Positions 10,525-25,068 of a stretch of DNA of 64,000 nt are shown in pieces. How positions within the stretch are numbered: the stretch's first letter is position 1; each line of letters begins with the position of its first letter. A program made the translations under genes and the position numbers. Source of the DNA: Artemisia argyi (lineage: Eukaryota; Streptophyta; Magnoliopsida; Asterales; Asteraceae); NCBI GenBank assembly GCA_030686995.1, contig CM060709.1, positions 270,433,913 through 270,497,912 on the forward strand. Direction: 5' to 3'. The notes beneath the pieces were generated by a model, which had not been told where the DNA came from, did no database searches, and saw only the letters and a list, made by a program, of their open reading frames with translations.

Positions 10525-13500
10525 TGACTCCTCCCAAACCAACCAGTCAACCGGGTGCGGTCAATAGGTCAACCCAGGAGAAAGTCAAGTATTAAAATCC
10601 GTGGAAATACAGGGAAATCCCCGGGTCGTTAAATCCCAACGAGATTGAAATTGTATTTTAAACGTTTGTGGAAATGAGTGGTACTTAGGACAGTAACCAA
10701 TAAAGATTTAGAATTGATTATTATACTGATTACTTGGTATTTGATCAACTGAAACAGTATTAAAATTTACAGAAACACAGATATGATTACACGTACACAA
10801 ATTAGAAATAAAAAACAATTACAGACAGAAGAAAAGGTGAGTTTTAAACAATTTACAACTACAGGGGGTGCAAATGAAAATTTTACAAACTTAATATTAA
10901 AAAAAATTAATTAAAAAGAAAATTATTTTTTTTGATTATTTGATTATTTAATATTAATTATTTAAATAAAAACTATTTAATTATTTAATTTAAACTATTT
11001 AACTTATATTAAAAAGATTTATATTACAAATTTAAACTAGAAAATTGCAAAATTAATTTCTAAAATTCTAAAATGACTTAAAATAAATTTAGAAACTAAA
11101 AATACCTATTTTTTTTTCTTTTTGTGGATTTTATATTAACTAAATACTAATTATATTAATTAAACTAATTAAACTAATTTAAATTACTAATAATATTACA
11201 AATGTCTTAGAAAATTATAGAAAAATTTATAAATCTAATTAACCATCTCAGGAATCCTAAAAAATTATAAAAAGTTTATAAAAATTATATTTAGACTATT
11301 TTACTAATTGTTTACTTATTTATTAATTAAAATCTAATTTAACTAAATTAATTAAGAAAATTATAAAATGAATAGTAGTAATTAAGAGACTATTTTCTAA
11401 AAATATTTAATGATTTATAAAACCTATAAAAAATATAAAAAGGTACTATTGTTTACTAAAAATTTATAAAACTATTTAATATACTAATATTACTTAATTA
11501 TTAGTTAAATTAATATTAATTCTAATAAATACTAAATTAAAAGATAAAAATCTAGGAAAATTACTGAAAATACTTTAATATAAAAGAAAATTAAGAAAAA
11601 TATAAAAATGATGAAGTGCTTAATAATAAGCTGAAAAGAAAAATTAAAAAGATAAATCCTATTAAATAGAAGCTATCACTAATTTTAAAATTGGTTTTTG
11701 TTGGTTTTTCTTTTTGACAACTGATTTTACACTAAAAACAAACAACTTTTGTGAAAAGACTTGTGTTGTAGCTTATTAATAAGCTGTGTGCACCCCCTTG
11801 TGCTTAACAGTTGAACATTTAGCTTATTAGGACTTGTGGATGTTTGAAAAAGCTTATCAAATGAACAAATAAGCCAAGAAAAATGGTTATCAACTTGAAA
11901 TAAGGCAAATAGCACAAAAAAACACACTGAATAAGCTATGAAAGCCAAATAAGCACTTAACAAATCACAAGGCCAAAACAGGCCTTACACAAGGACCTTT
12001 GGACCTCTGTGGGGTCCACAGAAGTAGTGGGGGTCCAAACTAAGCTTTGACCCTTGAAGTTGACCTGGTCAACAACAAAATAAGCCAATAAGCTGAGCTT
12101 ATTGCTTAGTAATGAGCACTGGGTGGGGCTTGGAACTTAGGTGCACAACTTGAGCACTCAGGTTTTGTTTCTGAGGACAGGCCAAAAGGAGGGTCCAATA
12201 AGCTAGGCTACAATAAGCTGAAGTCTAAACTAAGCTTGGTTATGGAAACTAGAGCTGATAAGCTCTTCAAAAAGCCAAAGGACAGGGTGTGGGGTCCACA
12301 GGCTAAGTCACAGAGTAGCTTGGAATTTTGACCAATACCCTGTGCACAGGGCATGCACTTGCCCTGCAGTGCTAAATAAGCACTTGTATAAGCTACAATA
12401 AAAATCAAAATAATTAAGCTGGTGGTGGGATCTTGTAGATTAGGTGATAGATTTCAACCTCTAAAAGTTTCAAGTCCTGAATCAACCCACAAAATTCTAG
12501 AAAAATCCCCCAAGAAATGAGTTTTCTGAAAACTTAAGAAATTTTGACTTTTTATGTTTTCACCTCTGTTGACTTTTATGAGATTTGATTTGATCCTAGT
12601 TACTGAAAACAATGTTTTAAGCTAAAATGAGTTATCCTAAACTGATTATGAACTGAAATGAGTGAGATTGAAGCCTAGAAATCTCTCAGTGAAACTTTGA
12701 GGTGAATTAAAAGAGATTTTGACCTTTTTGATGAAGAGTACTGATTTTTTATGGTTCTGATGTTCTATTTAGACTTGATGAAGCACTCACAAACCACAAC
12801 CAACAACTATAACAAAAGAATCAGTGGTGAAATCCACTGATCCAAACACACCTTTGTTTAACTATCTTGTTGATTTTTTAAGCAAACAGAAACAATGGCT
12901 GATGAGAAGCTTTCTAAACAACTTTATATGAGTTCTTAAGCTGGTATTAACACAGAAACATAGTCTTAGATCACAATTACTCAGGGTCTAATGAAATGAT
13001 AATTTGAACAGTCAAAGCATAGTTTTTTAGTACCAAGAGTTTTACAAAGCCAGAATCTAAAGTTATATTATAATAAGATCTAAACACAACTAATAAGTAC
13101 AAATAAGCAAAAATAAGCAGTTAAATAAGCTAATGAATAGTAAAATGAAATTTTGAGAAATTGGCTTACAATGTGCAATCCTGCCAAAGACCATGAACCA
13201 AAAGACCACAAACCAAACCTATAGGTTTCCACAAACCTCTAACCTAGGGCCATCCCAAATCAACCCTGCTCCATTGCTTTCTTCTTGATCTTCACCAATT
13301 TTTTTATTTTCTTTTTATTTTTCTGAATTTTTTTTTTGTATTTTTGGTTTATGATACTATACTGACTTTTAAGATATCTAATAGCTATTTAGAAGCTATC
13401 TAGGAGCTTATGTGAGCTTATAAGTCCTTAACATCAACTACAACAACATCAAAGTAAACTTGAGAATTTTAAATGAAAATTGCATAAACTGAATTCAAAA

Positions 13501-14743
13501 GAGAAAACTGAAATTGATTATTGAAAAAGCTTGATAATACACTGAGATTACTTAATAAAGTACTTAAAAGCTAAAGTTTAACACTGAAATTTAAATTTAA
13601 CTAATTCGACATCCATAAACTAAAATTACACTACTACTCTTTCCTTGCTGCCTTTCATCTCTCTTTTATAGCCTTTCTGAGACTCCCACATGCTTCTGAA
13701 TCTTTCCCATCATCAATCTTAGCCGTTGGATGAGTCAAAGATATCCTAGCTGTTAAAACGGCTTTTAGCGCCAAAAAGAAACAGAGCAAATTGGGACTGT
13801 TGCGTGTATAGGGGGAGAGGGCATTTATTGTGGCTTGTGTTGTTAGGTGATGGTGGTGGAGTGGGCAGTGGGAAGTGATGGGCAAGTGGTGGTGGTTTTG
13901 CAGGGCGGTATTTGGAGTGGAGGGTGGTTTTGTGGTGTGAGGGTGGTGGTTTTGACTGGGGTTTGACCCAGGGTCAAAGTTTGACCCCGTAATAATATTA
14001 AGGGGTGGATTGGGCTTGTGGGAATGGGCCTTTGGGGTGTTGGATTGGATTGGTGTTGGGTTTGTGTTTGGATTGGATTTAATTAATAAAAAGGGTCCGG
14101 TTGGTTTAGTAACTATCACAAGGACCAATTTTGTAATTTTTCGAAAGCTCAGGGACTGAAATGGCAACTTTCCCAAAGTTATTAAAAGGGTTAAACATGT
14201 CAAGTTTCAATAACCTACGGACCATTAATGATAATTTTCCATATTTTATATATGGGGACCTTTTCTGCCAAACTTTAAAACTCCAGGGACCAATCTTGTA
14301 ATTTTACCAAACTTTCCACTTCAAGGACCATTTCTGCCAGAGATAAGTAGCACAAGGACAAAAATTAATTTTTTCAAAGTTTTTAAATCCCAGGGACCAT
14401 TTTTGTCAATTTTGCAAAGTTCAGGGACTAAACTTGTAATTTTATGAAACTTCACACCAAAGGACTATATATGTTTATTTATGATTCAAAAAGGACCTTT
14501 GGTGACTTTTTCATGTTTTTGAATAACCAGGGACTAGATTTGACAAGTTTTGAAAGTTGAGGGACTAAAACTGCCAATTATACAAACTTTGTTCATATTT
14601 CATCTGTTTTTGATCATTTTGCATCTGAAACATATAAAACATAATTCTGTGATATTTTCAGTATTTTGATGCATATTTGAGTGTTTTTGAATGTTTTGGC
14701 AGCTCAGATGAGGTAAAAATGATGAGTATTTACACACTCATCA
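10525..14743 (-). mobile_element. Solo LTR (~4.2 kb), relative of the long-LTR gypsy family, minus strand
   Basis: Read on the minus strand it starts TGATGAGTGTGTAAATACTC, exactly as the LTR at 41435, and ends GGAGTCA. In between it keeps the order of landmarks seen in that LTR: repeated 'agggacc' phrases, a C-rich block of short proline-coding words, a TATAAAAG box (near 13660-13672), many AGCTTATT words, a very AT-rich block, and a CCCGGGTCGT near the end. Flanks are ATACA (10520-10524) and ATAAA (14744-14748), one mismatch. Removing the LTR restores the sequence of the neighbouring unduplicated copy at 10257-10280, which is strong evidence for the boundaries. No internal region, PBS or PPT remains, so it is an LTR-LTR recombination product. 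It is clearly diverged from the 41-kb family. Confidence 0.75.
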
Positions 14744-14748
14744 ATAAA

Positions 14749-14932
14749 ACCAATTAAAACACAAACCGGGTTGACCCGGGACGCTTCAAACCCGGCGGGT
14801 TGACCCAGTTTAATTTGACCCATTTTTGACCCAACCTAGCAAGTTGATCCGGTTTATATCGACCCATTTTTCACCGGGAACGGCTCAACCAGTTGAACCA
14901 CCCGGGTCGAACCGGGTTTCAAAACATTATGT
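14749..14932. repeat. Remainder of the interrupted 255-bp unit
   Basis: Matches 10267-10450 (AACCGGGTTGACCC block through TTTCAAAACATTAT) with scattered changes. Confidence 0.8.
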
Positions 14933-15047
14933 TTAATTCCCAAATCTTCAAACTTTTATTATTTTTCGTTTATAACCTATAAACTTTTTTTATCAATAAA
15001 CTATCTATCGCTATAAAATACCGTTGCTATGCACGGATACTCGTCTA

Positions 15048-16314
<1,267 letters not shown>

Positions 16315-16363
<49 letters not shown>
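16315..16363. repeat. (TA)n microsatellite
   Basis: About 24 TA units, followed by GCCCGCGTGATGCTACGG. Confidence 0.95.
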
Positions 16364-16364
<1 letters not shown>

Positions 16365-16396
16365 CCCGCGTGATGCTACGGTGTGGTCATTTTTTT

Positions 16397-16507
<111 letters not shown>

Positions 16508-16543
16508 TCAAATAAGATTTAGCAAATTATACTATTGTTCCAA

Positions 16544-16790
16544 TAAGAGCAAGGTTGGATCAAGTGGTTAACACCATTGCCTCTGGAGACAGAGGTCAAG
16601 GGTTCAATCCTCACCCCTTGCAAAGCCAGAGGTCCTTTTCTACCTTTGGTAGAACCGGAAGCAGCTTCTCTACCTTATGTAGGGGTAAGGTTGTCTACGT
16701 TTCAACCTCCCCCATACACAGTGGAAGACGGTATTGGGACCCATAACCAGTGGAAGACGGTATTGGGAGTTACTTTACTTTTTTTTATAG
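16544..16790 (+). mobile_element. tRNA-derived SINE of Au type, with 11-bp target duplication
   Basis: The head carries a pol III A box (TGGATCAAGTGG, 16556-16567) and B box (GGTTCAATCC, 16601-16610). The body (16640-16740) has the AGCAGCTTCTCTACC, TAGGGGTAAGG and CAACCTCCCCC phrases of the plant Au SINE family. Near the 3' end a short piece, AGTGGAAGACGGTATTGGGA, occurs twice, then a T-rich tail. The element is bounded by a perfect TATTGTTCCAA duplication (16533-16543 and 16791-16801), the mark of target-primed reverse transcription. Mobilised by LINE proteins; none is visible here. Confidence 0.85.
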
Positions 16791-16801
16791 TATTGTTCCA
16801 A

Positions 16802-17176
16802 CACTCAGTGGCCCACCGTAGTTGACTGGACTATATTTGCTATGGTTTTTCTATTATGAGGCTTAGGAGAATGAAGCAGCCCTTGCTGTAAGTGAACTTC
16901 CCTCTACTTTCTTCCTGCATTAGTTATGAAAAGTAATCAGCACTTTGGTATGAAAACATGGATTAGATTGTGATAAAATTTCAACAGAGGTGAAAACAGG
17001 TGACTTTAGTTTCCATCTGTTTTACCCATTCTTATGTCAAAAGGTCTAAATTCCAACTTAGTAAATAAAAGAAAAAGGAATGTGTAACTTACATGAGAAA
17101 GCTCTTCGAACACATATTAAAGGGTAGTCATGCTAGTGACCTCACCATCTTCAACATCAAATATAATATGATTCTT
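16802..17176. other. Left flank of copia element 1; end of a possible split exon
   Basis: Continues with 28341 onward once the copia element is removed. 17093-17176 on the minus strand is a possible exon end followed by GTAAGTT; its other half is 28341-28432. The rest shows no reliable gene. Confidence 0.4.
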
Positions 17177-17559
17177 TGTTAGGAATACAAATATTCCTAT
17201 AAAAGACTCGGTCAGCTAAATGATGTAATAGCATTAAGATAGCTCGTAGTTAGTTTATTATTTAGTTAGTATTAGTTTAAGTAACATCGTGGAAAAAGAA
17301 CGGGTCTTTACTCACTGTATGCCTGATCCACAGCCCGGGTGTGGGCGTTTTATTTGTTTGTATAAATACCTCTCTCCCACCAAGGGAGAGGGTTAGAGCT
17401 TCCAATTCATTCAATCTAATATTCATATTTTTCTCTCATCTCTTTCTCTCTCTAGGAAACCTCCCAACTTACTTTCTCTCTCTAAACTTTCTTTCTTTCT
17501 TCTTAATTTGATCCATTAAACACAAGTACCATACATGTTATAATTATTAGTATACTACA
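17177..17559 (+). repeat. 5' LTR of copia element 1
   Basis: 383 bp. TATAAATA at 17361-17368, followed by a CT-rich stretch (about 17430-17510) typical of plant transcript leaders. Confidence 0.93.
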
Positions 17560-17561
17560 AA

Positions 17562-17573
17562 TGGTATCAGAGC
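17562..17573 (+). other. Primer-binding site, initiator tRNA-Met
   Basis: TGGTATCAGAGC, two bases after the LTR; exact match to the usual copia PBS. Confidence 0.93.
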
Positions 17574-18787
17574 CATGGTTTCATCCTAGGATTGTTTTTT
17601 CTTGAATTTAAGATTGGTTTTGTGGTTTTTTATTGTTCGAAATGGTTTTCAAGAAAAACACCTCGAAGTGATTTTTTTTGTGGTGTTGTTGATGATTTGG
17701 TGGTTTTGTTGTGTTTTGAGGTGTTAGAAGTACTTAATTTTTCACTTTGGTAGGTTGAATTAGTTGTTTGGTTGATGTTTGATATGATTTGGTGCAAGAT
17801 TCTTGGTAGAGGTTAGTTAGTTTCTTGGTAGAGGTTAGCTAGTTTCTTGGTAGAGGTTAACTCTACACTTGCCTTTTTGGTATAGAGATTAGCTCTCTAT
17901 TTTGGCATTTTGTCTAATAACTGGTAAAAGACAAAAAATCATGAAAGTGTCTATTTCGTCTTATTAGTTAGAGCTTAGCTCCAACAGTTAGAGGTTATCT
18001 CCAGTTAGAGGTTAGCTCAAGTTAGAGGTTATCTCCAGTTAGAGGTTATCTCAAGTTAGCGATTACCTCCTGATAGCGATTACCTCTCTTCAGTGATTAG
18101 CTCCAGCTAGCGATTATCTCTATTCAGCAATTAGCTCAAGCGATTTGGTGGTGATTAGCGATTTGCTAATGTTGCAGTTTGACCAAAGTTGACTTTTTAC
18201 GTCAAAACTTCAAACGGCCATAACTTTTGAATCGTAACTCCGTTTTCTGCGAAACACCTGTCAAAACGACCGGAACAGGCTGAATATTTTGAGGTTTTAC
18301 CACGAAGTCGTGAAACGAATTTTTCGAGGTCCAAATCACCTCCGGAGTGAAGTTTTTGAGGTTTTAAGTTTTCAGACCAAAATTTCACCATAACTTATTG
18401 CATCAACCAAACCAAATCGTACTGCTTGTTGATAACTCACTGCTAGTTGATCAAGTTATTGTGAGTTGATTATACGCTACTAGTTGAATAGTTCTGTGAT
18501 TTAAGAATTGTTGCGATTTGAGTTGTTGCAACTTGTTCAATTACAATCTTACGTTGCGAGTTGATTCCTGCAATTTGACTAATTATGATTTGACTTGGTG
18601 TGATTTGACTCGTTGTGACTTGACTTAGATAACTTACTGTACCTTGCAAAGTTTATCATCTCACACTCAATTACTAAAGTACTCAGCATCATTTCACGGT
18701 TTATTCTTGATTTTGTAAAATCCCGTGAAAGAATCTATTTCTTGTTTTAAAGCATAGAATTGTAAAATCCCGTGCACGTTCTTAATC
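17574..18787 (+). other. Leader of copia element 1 with short tandem repeats
   Basis: Non-coding. 17815-17880 repeats TTTCTTGGTAGAGGTTAG; 17965-18140 repeats an 16-18 bp word, AGTTAGAGGTTATCTCC, with drift to AGCGATTACCTC. 18400-18650 has degenerate 'gttgaTTTGACTCGTTGTG' words. The gag frame opens at 18788. Confidence 0.7.
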
Positions 18788-21049
18788 ATGTCTACTAATT
18801 CAGATCCTGTCATCTCTGATATACTCAAACTGTATGACATGTACGATGAACATAAGGTTTCCAACAAAGCACAACTGACTTCCGGTTTCGAAACTGATAC
18901 CACTAAAATGGAATCTTTATGCTCTAATTCACAAGAGAGTAATTTACACCATCTTCAGCCACTTAAATTGACCGATAATGCAAAGGATTGCTGCATAGAA
19001 CGTTTTCGACAACTTCATTCACACCTCTCAGTACTTTTAGAGGGAATTGGATTCAAGATGGGATTCGAACGTGCATTTGAAACACTCTTTGGTCAAGATG
19101 TTCAGACTTTCACTGGCACAATGATTCTTAACTTAGATCAACTACAACAACAACTGAATCTTTCAAAATTGGATCCATAGCTGCCCTTTGTGTACTCAAC
19201 AGACAACTTCAAGTGTTCATCAATTCGAAATTCACTATGGATTATGACTACGAGAGTCAGATGACATTAAAGTGTTTTGCTGATCATACGGGAATCGAGG
19301 TTGACATGTTCAGAGATACACTACTCATTCTCATGGGTAATGTCAAGGAGTTCATTAACGAAAGGGAGTTGAATCAATAATGCAGTGACACTACGGTTGA
19401 TAAGCATGATACAAACGACAGCTCTTGGACTGATACCACTTATGGCATTGATATTAATTACAAATTAGATAATGTCTAAGTTCCATCTGCTGAGGTACAT
19501 GTCACTGATCAACATGATGTAATTTCTAATGAACGACAACATACTAATCAAATGAAACCCACTTATGACACATATTTGTTGGAAAAGACTGATAGCAATA
19601 TCATTTCTGATTCAAAAAATATGAATCATAAAGGGGGAGAAAGTGATCAGTATGCTGAACATGCTGATGAGTCAAGATATTTGTTTACGGTTGAGTCTTT
19701 CAAATCAAATGATATGGTTGATAAAGAATTGTTTAATGAACTTTCAAAGATTTCTACAACTTGAAAAACATTGTATTTCACATGAAATCGCAATGCAACA
19801 AAAGGAAGAAAGTTTTCAAACTAACCAACCATGTAAAAATACAAAACTTCCTGATTTCCGTGAATTCTTTATGATTAATGATTTGAAAGCCCAGCTGGAA
19901 GCCAAAAACTTAACGATCAACAACCTGAAAAAATGTATTAGTGAGATGTGTGATATGTGTAATAAAGTTAAGGCTAAACATGCCAGTGATGATATTGCAA
20001 CTAGAAACTTTGAACTAAAAGTGGCTGAATTACTTTTGGAAAATGAGTCTTTGAAAAAGCATTGTAAAAATCTCAATGAGTCAATCAAAGAAACGAGAAC
20101 TAAGACATTAGATCAAACAACCTTTTTGATTGCCAAAAATGATGAATTTAAAGCTCAACATCAGGATAAGGGTTTCACTATTGCAGCACTAAAGAACGAG
20201 CTAAGAAAAGCAACAGGGAATAGTGTGAACACTAAGTTTGCAAAACCATCAATCTTGGGGGAACCAATTTTACAATCGAATAGAAACCAATCAGTTGTTA
20301 GACAACCGAATTCGTTTAGATCTAAACGACCAAAATTTTCAAAAACACGGTTTGCCTTCCAAGTTGATGTGCAACAAGTTTTGACAAAACCAGTCACTCC
20401 ACATTATTTGCCTAAGATTATTGCTTCTAGTTCTGCTAAGCCTCAACAAGTAGTTACCTCTGCAGCCAGCTCCTCTAGGATTAGTTCGAAATTAGTGTCA
20501 AAACCTTGCTGTAAGGTCCAAAACACTTATGATATAAAGGACTTGTACAAGAACTATGATCTAGAAATGACTAGGAAAAGGGCATTACTTTATAAGGATG
20601 GAATCTTAGGTTCACAACCGTGTATGATCCCTCCTAGGTTATTGAAGAACATTGCTAAGGTTCAACCTGTTAAGTCTAGGATTTACAGTAAGTCATCCAC
20701 AATGCATAAGAAGCAAAACAAGCCTAAAACTTCTCCTAGGTGGACACAAATTGCTAAATCTTTGGAGACTAAGAATATCGATAAGCCTTCCACTATGCAT
20801 AAGAAGCTTAGTAATCCTAGACCTTGCCATAAGTGGATTCCAACTGGTAGAATTTTTAAGGACGCTGGACTTAAATGGATACCTACCGGAAAGATACTTA
20901 CCAATGGCAATACCATGGTTGACCGTGAAACCCCCAAGGGTTTGGATACTTTTGTCACTAACCCATATATATGCAATCAAGTTTGTAATGTTAGTGCAGG
21001 TAGTCCTTACTCAGTTGCAAGTACATCAATCATTCACCACACGAGATGA
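18788..21049 (+). pseudogene. Copia-type gag, frameshifted (copia element 1)
   Basis: The first part is open at 18788-19180 (130 aa; contains FTGTMILNLDQLQQQL). The homologous frame then shifts near 19165 and continues (DYDYESQMTLKCFADHTGIE) to a stop at 19378-19380. 19552-19764 keeps a serine/aspartate-rich segment, and after another shift near 19757 a 468-aa frame (ending 21049) carries a coiled-coil segment (about 19850-20200), the phrase NSVVRQPNSFRSKRPKFSK-like basic stretch, and a doubled KWIPTGRIFKDAG / KWIPTGKIL motif at the end. I recognise this order from copia Gag proteins common in Asteraceae genomes. At least two frameshifts and an in-frame stop make it non-functional. It stops where the protease should begin. 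Confidence 0.75.
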
Positions 21050-21400
21050 CTCAACGTCTGGAGGGCTAAAGCTTACATATCTCCTGCTTCAGGAGATCTG
21101 GAAAGTCAATGTTGATGTATGTGTGCATTATGACGTCTGTTCACTTCAATTCATGCCTTGTTCTTCAACGACTATGACGTTTGAACACCTCAGTTCAAGC
21201 CTCGGTCCTCAATGTCATCATTATGGCATCTGCTGACAACACTTCAGGCCCCATTCATCAAAGAAAAGAAAGGTGTACGATTCAGTGCGCCTTATCTTCA
21301 GAAGAAGAGAAATCTTCTTAGTTTTGACCATTCTCAACAACATGCTTCACGCTTCCTCCATGTTCGTTCAGTCATCAAGTGGATTTACTCATCTTTGCTC
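21050..21400 (+). other. Non-coding interior after gag
   Basis: No pol homology recognised in any frame. Contains CTTCACTTCAATTCATGCC-like words repeated loosely. Confidence 0.5.
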
Positions 21401-21405
21401 GAATT

Positions 21406-21670
21406 CGTATTCACTTGCTCATTCAAAAATGGCAAACTTCGTATGCAATTTTTGAGGGGGAGAAGGGTGAATAAACTACATGATTGAGTGTATTCTTATT
21501 CACATGCTCAATAAAAAATGGCAACCTCGTATGCAATTTTTGAGGGGGAGAAGTGTGAATAAAATACATGATTGATTGTATTCTTATTCACTTGCTCAAT
21601 CAAAAATGGCAAACCTCGCTTGTAATTTTTGAGGGGGGAGAAGTGTGAATATACCACATGTTGATTGATG
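21406..21670 (+). repeat. Three ~88-bp tandem repeats, each with a PPT-like tract
   Basis: Three head-to-tail copies (about 21406-21488, 21489-21577, 21578-21670) of a unit containing CACTTGCTCAATCAAAAATGG, GTATGCAATTTTTGAGGGGG and GAGAAGTGTGAATA. Each GAGGGGGAGAAG resembles a polypurine tract. Confidence 0.85.
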
Positions 21671-24642
21671 TTTGAAGAATGGTCATTCGACTCTCCTCCA
21701 ACACCTAATGTTCTACTTACTAAGGATGACTGGGATTTATGTTTGATGATTACTTCCAAGCTTCAACGAATGATGATTGATCAAGCTACACAGTCAAGAA
21801 GTATAACTCAAACTTCTCAAGTAACCCAATCTCCAGTTATTCCTCAAGGTGTTGATGATGATTATCATGATTGTGAAGTTGCACACATGAATAATGATCC
21901 GTCTCTTTGTTCTATTTCATCACGGATTGTTTTTCCTCCAAATGTGCACTTTGTAAATCAACCACAAGAACATAATGGAAAATGTCGATTATAACGTCAA
22001 AAATGGCTAAGAATTTGGACATGGAATGTCAAGTAATCACGGAGTTTATTTGGTATCCCTTATTTGAGATTGAAGTTGACTTTCACAAAGGCGTGATCTT
22101 ATTTTATCTTGAAGTCGGGGTTGGTTGGATGAAGATTCTTCAAGATCCTTGCTTGAGCTTTTACCTTTACAATGACAAAGACTTGGATATCTAGTTATTT
22201 TGGTATTTTATTACCACAAAATAACTATCACTTTAAGGAGTGTCACAACTCACATGAAGTTGTCGGTAGTCAAGAGGCGATGTACGTCTTATACTTGATG
22301 GTTGGTTGGTTGAAGAGTATAGAGTACTTGGGGATTCGATGTTCCGCGAACTCTCTACACCGCTCTTAGTCACTCACTAGTGCAAGCTTAAGTCACAAAA
22401 ATAGGGAATTCTACTTCAGTTTCAAGTTTGGTATATCGGGTTTACTTCATCTGTGGTCACTTCAAATAGCCTTCCCAAGGGTTGGTAATGATAGTCATAG
22501 AGAGTTTCTACAGCAGTTGATTCTCACAGGATATATCTGAGCAAATGATGTTCTTCTAAAATATGTTGCTGATTCTGAGGTATCAAAACCAGCAAGGGGG
22601 AAGGAGACATACATCTGAATGCTCAACGAGTACACGTGATGAGCTTTATACTTCTTAACTGAAGATATTCCGGGAAGACAAATGTCACAACCATAGAGAC
22701 AATCAGTGTCTTAACTCGTTTTCTGGTGTATTATTCCATCTTCTTGGAGGAAGTGGTCTCCTGATACTTGTTGTAAGTATTACATCAGCTTTCAGTGGGA
22801 TGAAATATGAGAAGAATAGTTGGAGTGTGAGATGATATTGCTTATCAACATCTTCTTATGAGCTGATATGATTTATGGTAAAGTACTTCCAGTCAAGGTT
22901 TCATGTACACAATGTTATGCTAATTTTGAGTGATCGGAACCATCAGGGGGGAGAAATGTGTACATCAGGGATACACAACAGGTTCACGTGATTGGGCTTA
23001 ATCATCTATTCTGGTGTTGATAACCGCAGAGATGATCAGTGCTTCAACCTGTTACTTTGGTGTCATCATTTTGAATTTTGTTGGGAACATGTGTACACTA
23101 TGGGTTTATTTACTATATGAAAAATAACTAGAATGCATTTGGTGAAATGAAGATATTGATTTATTATTCCCCTGAATAGACAACTGCTCAAAACTGTAGA
23201 GTAATGTGTACATCGAGGACGTACAACAGGGTCATGTGATCGGGCTTCATCTTACATTCCGGGATTGATAACCGCAGAGATGATCCGTGGTTCACCTTGT
23301 TACTTCGGTGCTATCATTTTCTTTGGGTCATTGAGCATCATACAATGAGACTTTTTGCATCACTTCAACTACTTGGGGAAGTTGTCTCATGTAGATGATT
23401 GTCGGTTTGGGGGAAGCAACCAATGCATCACATTGAGAAGGCACATGTTCAGATGATTATTCGTGAGCCTCAGATGCTTTGCTGGTGAATGTTTAAGAGA
23501 TGTTGACTACAGACTTCCACAACGTACAGAATGATATCCTTCTGGTATTCAAGTCAATATCTTCTTAAATTGAATAATATAATTTTCACATATCTTAAAC
23601 CTAATTTTTTTTGTAAATATGTTTCAAAAACAAAATAAAATAAATACAAAATTTTCAAAAACTACAAAAAGAATCTTCTTTCTTCGTGTGCAAACTTCTT
23701 ACCTTCAAAACTATGTTCCTCCATTAAAACTAATTCTGCTTTGCATTGTCAAAATGGAACATGTTTTGAGGGGGAGAAAATTTTTTCACAACATCATGAA
23801 GTTTGCACACCTTATCATAATTCTTCTTGGAAAATTGTTTCTTCATCATTCAGATTAAAAATGTTCTCAAAAGTTTCACACATAGTTGAAAATCTCAATG
23901 ATTCAGACTAACAAGTTTCTTCTTATACTCGATTATTGTGAGATTATAATTTTTTCATGGTTGTTGACTAATCATTCCACAAAATGTTTCAAATGATAAC
24001 ACCAATCAAAAAGGCATAATCAGATACTAGGTTTTATGTAACTATCGATTGAAGCATTTCCCTTTGATGTGTTTTAGTCTAATTAATTAGTTCATATTGC
24101 CTTAGAGAACACTAAAGAATTCTTGATTGGGTGTTTGCTCGATTAGAAACAACATAGGTTTGAAATCAAGTGACTTAGGGTTTAAGATGCCAATGTCTTT
24201 GCTGCTACTACTAGGGTGTTTGCTTGTACAATATTCATGCATCATGATACTAGTATGCATGTAAAGTCTCAAAACATAACCCTAAACCATGATAATAATT
24301 GGAAAATCTCGAGTGAAAGAATGAATTAATCTGTGATCTTGTGTGTTATTTTGAGAATTCTGTGCACTTAGGAAGATTTAGAATGAGTTTTTTTTTATTC
24401 TCATGTATGCTTGTTTGTGCCTGATGCATTTTCTGTGAGCGAGTACATGTCATCGTATTTGAAATCAAGATATGTTTCGTCATAATTTCAACTATTGTCA
24501 AAATGTTTCTTATGTAACCTATCTTGAGGAAGTAAAAATTGTTCAACTGTACTGTTCATGTTGTTGCATATTTTTGTTTGATCTCTGGTGTACCAATCTC
24601 TCGTGAGCATTTTGTATTATGTAAAATCAAGTAAAAGTTTTC
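21671..24642 (+). other. Non-coding interior with ~250-bp degenerate repeats
   Basis: Short frames only. 22958-23073 and 23206-23323 are ~80% alike by eye (shared words GATAACCGCAGAGATGATC and TGTTACTT-GGTG); a weaker third copy lies at about 22600-22735. GGGGGGAGAAATGTG at 22946 and TTGAGGGGGAGAAAAT at 23766 are further PPT-like tracts. Confidence 0.6.
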
Positions 24643-25068
24643 ATGAAAGGAATGAGAGAGGTCAAAGGGGCTAAATGTGTCAAAAGGCCAAACGTGATAC
24701 AAGATTCAAATGTTGACAAACAAGTTTTTCAAACTCTACATCGTTGTTTTACACCGGTTAAGCAGGTGTGGAGACCAAAGCAAATCCGTTCACATTATTT
24801 CAAATTTTCAAAATCTGTAATGCTTTTCATGCATTATAAGAATGATTTTGCTTTCGTAATCTCTCACAAAATCAAATCTTCCAAAATGAACCCATGTGGT
24901 TCAACTTTAGAGGGAAATCTTTTTCTTCAGAGTTTAAAACGCCGAGAGAAACACCGGGTTTCTCAATCAACTTATCAACGGAAAAAGTGTTTTAAATCTC
25001 CATGGATTCCACGAGTGTTATGTCAAAATGAAACACCGGTTTTCAATCCTCGTTGGAATTCAATGTAA
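24643..25068 (+). CDS. Unrecognised 141-aa frame inside copia element 1
   Basis: A basic, Lys/Arg-rich frame with no family I can name. The central part has a CFTPVKQVWRPKQIRSHYFK segment and the end has QRKKCFKSPWIPRV. WRPK-type words also occur in copia Gag tails, so this may be a decayed piece of an accessory or gag-like ORF. The element is old and the surroundings are full of stops, so function is unlikely. Confidence 0.2.
   Translation: MKGMREVKGAKCVKRPNVIQDSNVDKQVFQTLHRCFTPVKQVWRPKQIRSHYFKFSKSVMLFMHYKNDFAFVISHKIKSSKMNPCGSTLEGNLFLQSLKRREKHRVSQSTYQRKKCFKSPWIPRVLCQNETPVFNPRWNSM

Noticed and set aside
13655..14203. 182-aa Pro/His/Asn-rich minus-strand frame
   Set aside because: It lies in the C-rich block of the solo LTR; the equivalent block in the 41-kb LTRs has no matching frame.
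17790..18140. Short direct repeats in the copia 1 leader considered as a CRISPR-like array
   Set aside because: Eukaryotic context, no unique spacers of constant length; simple degenerate tandem repeats.
19816..20397. Minus-strand frames over the copia 1 gag
   Set aside because: Shadows of the recognised plus-strand gag pseudogene.
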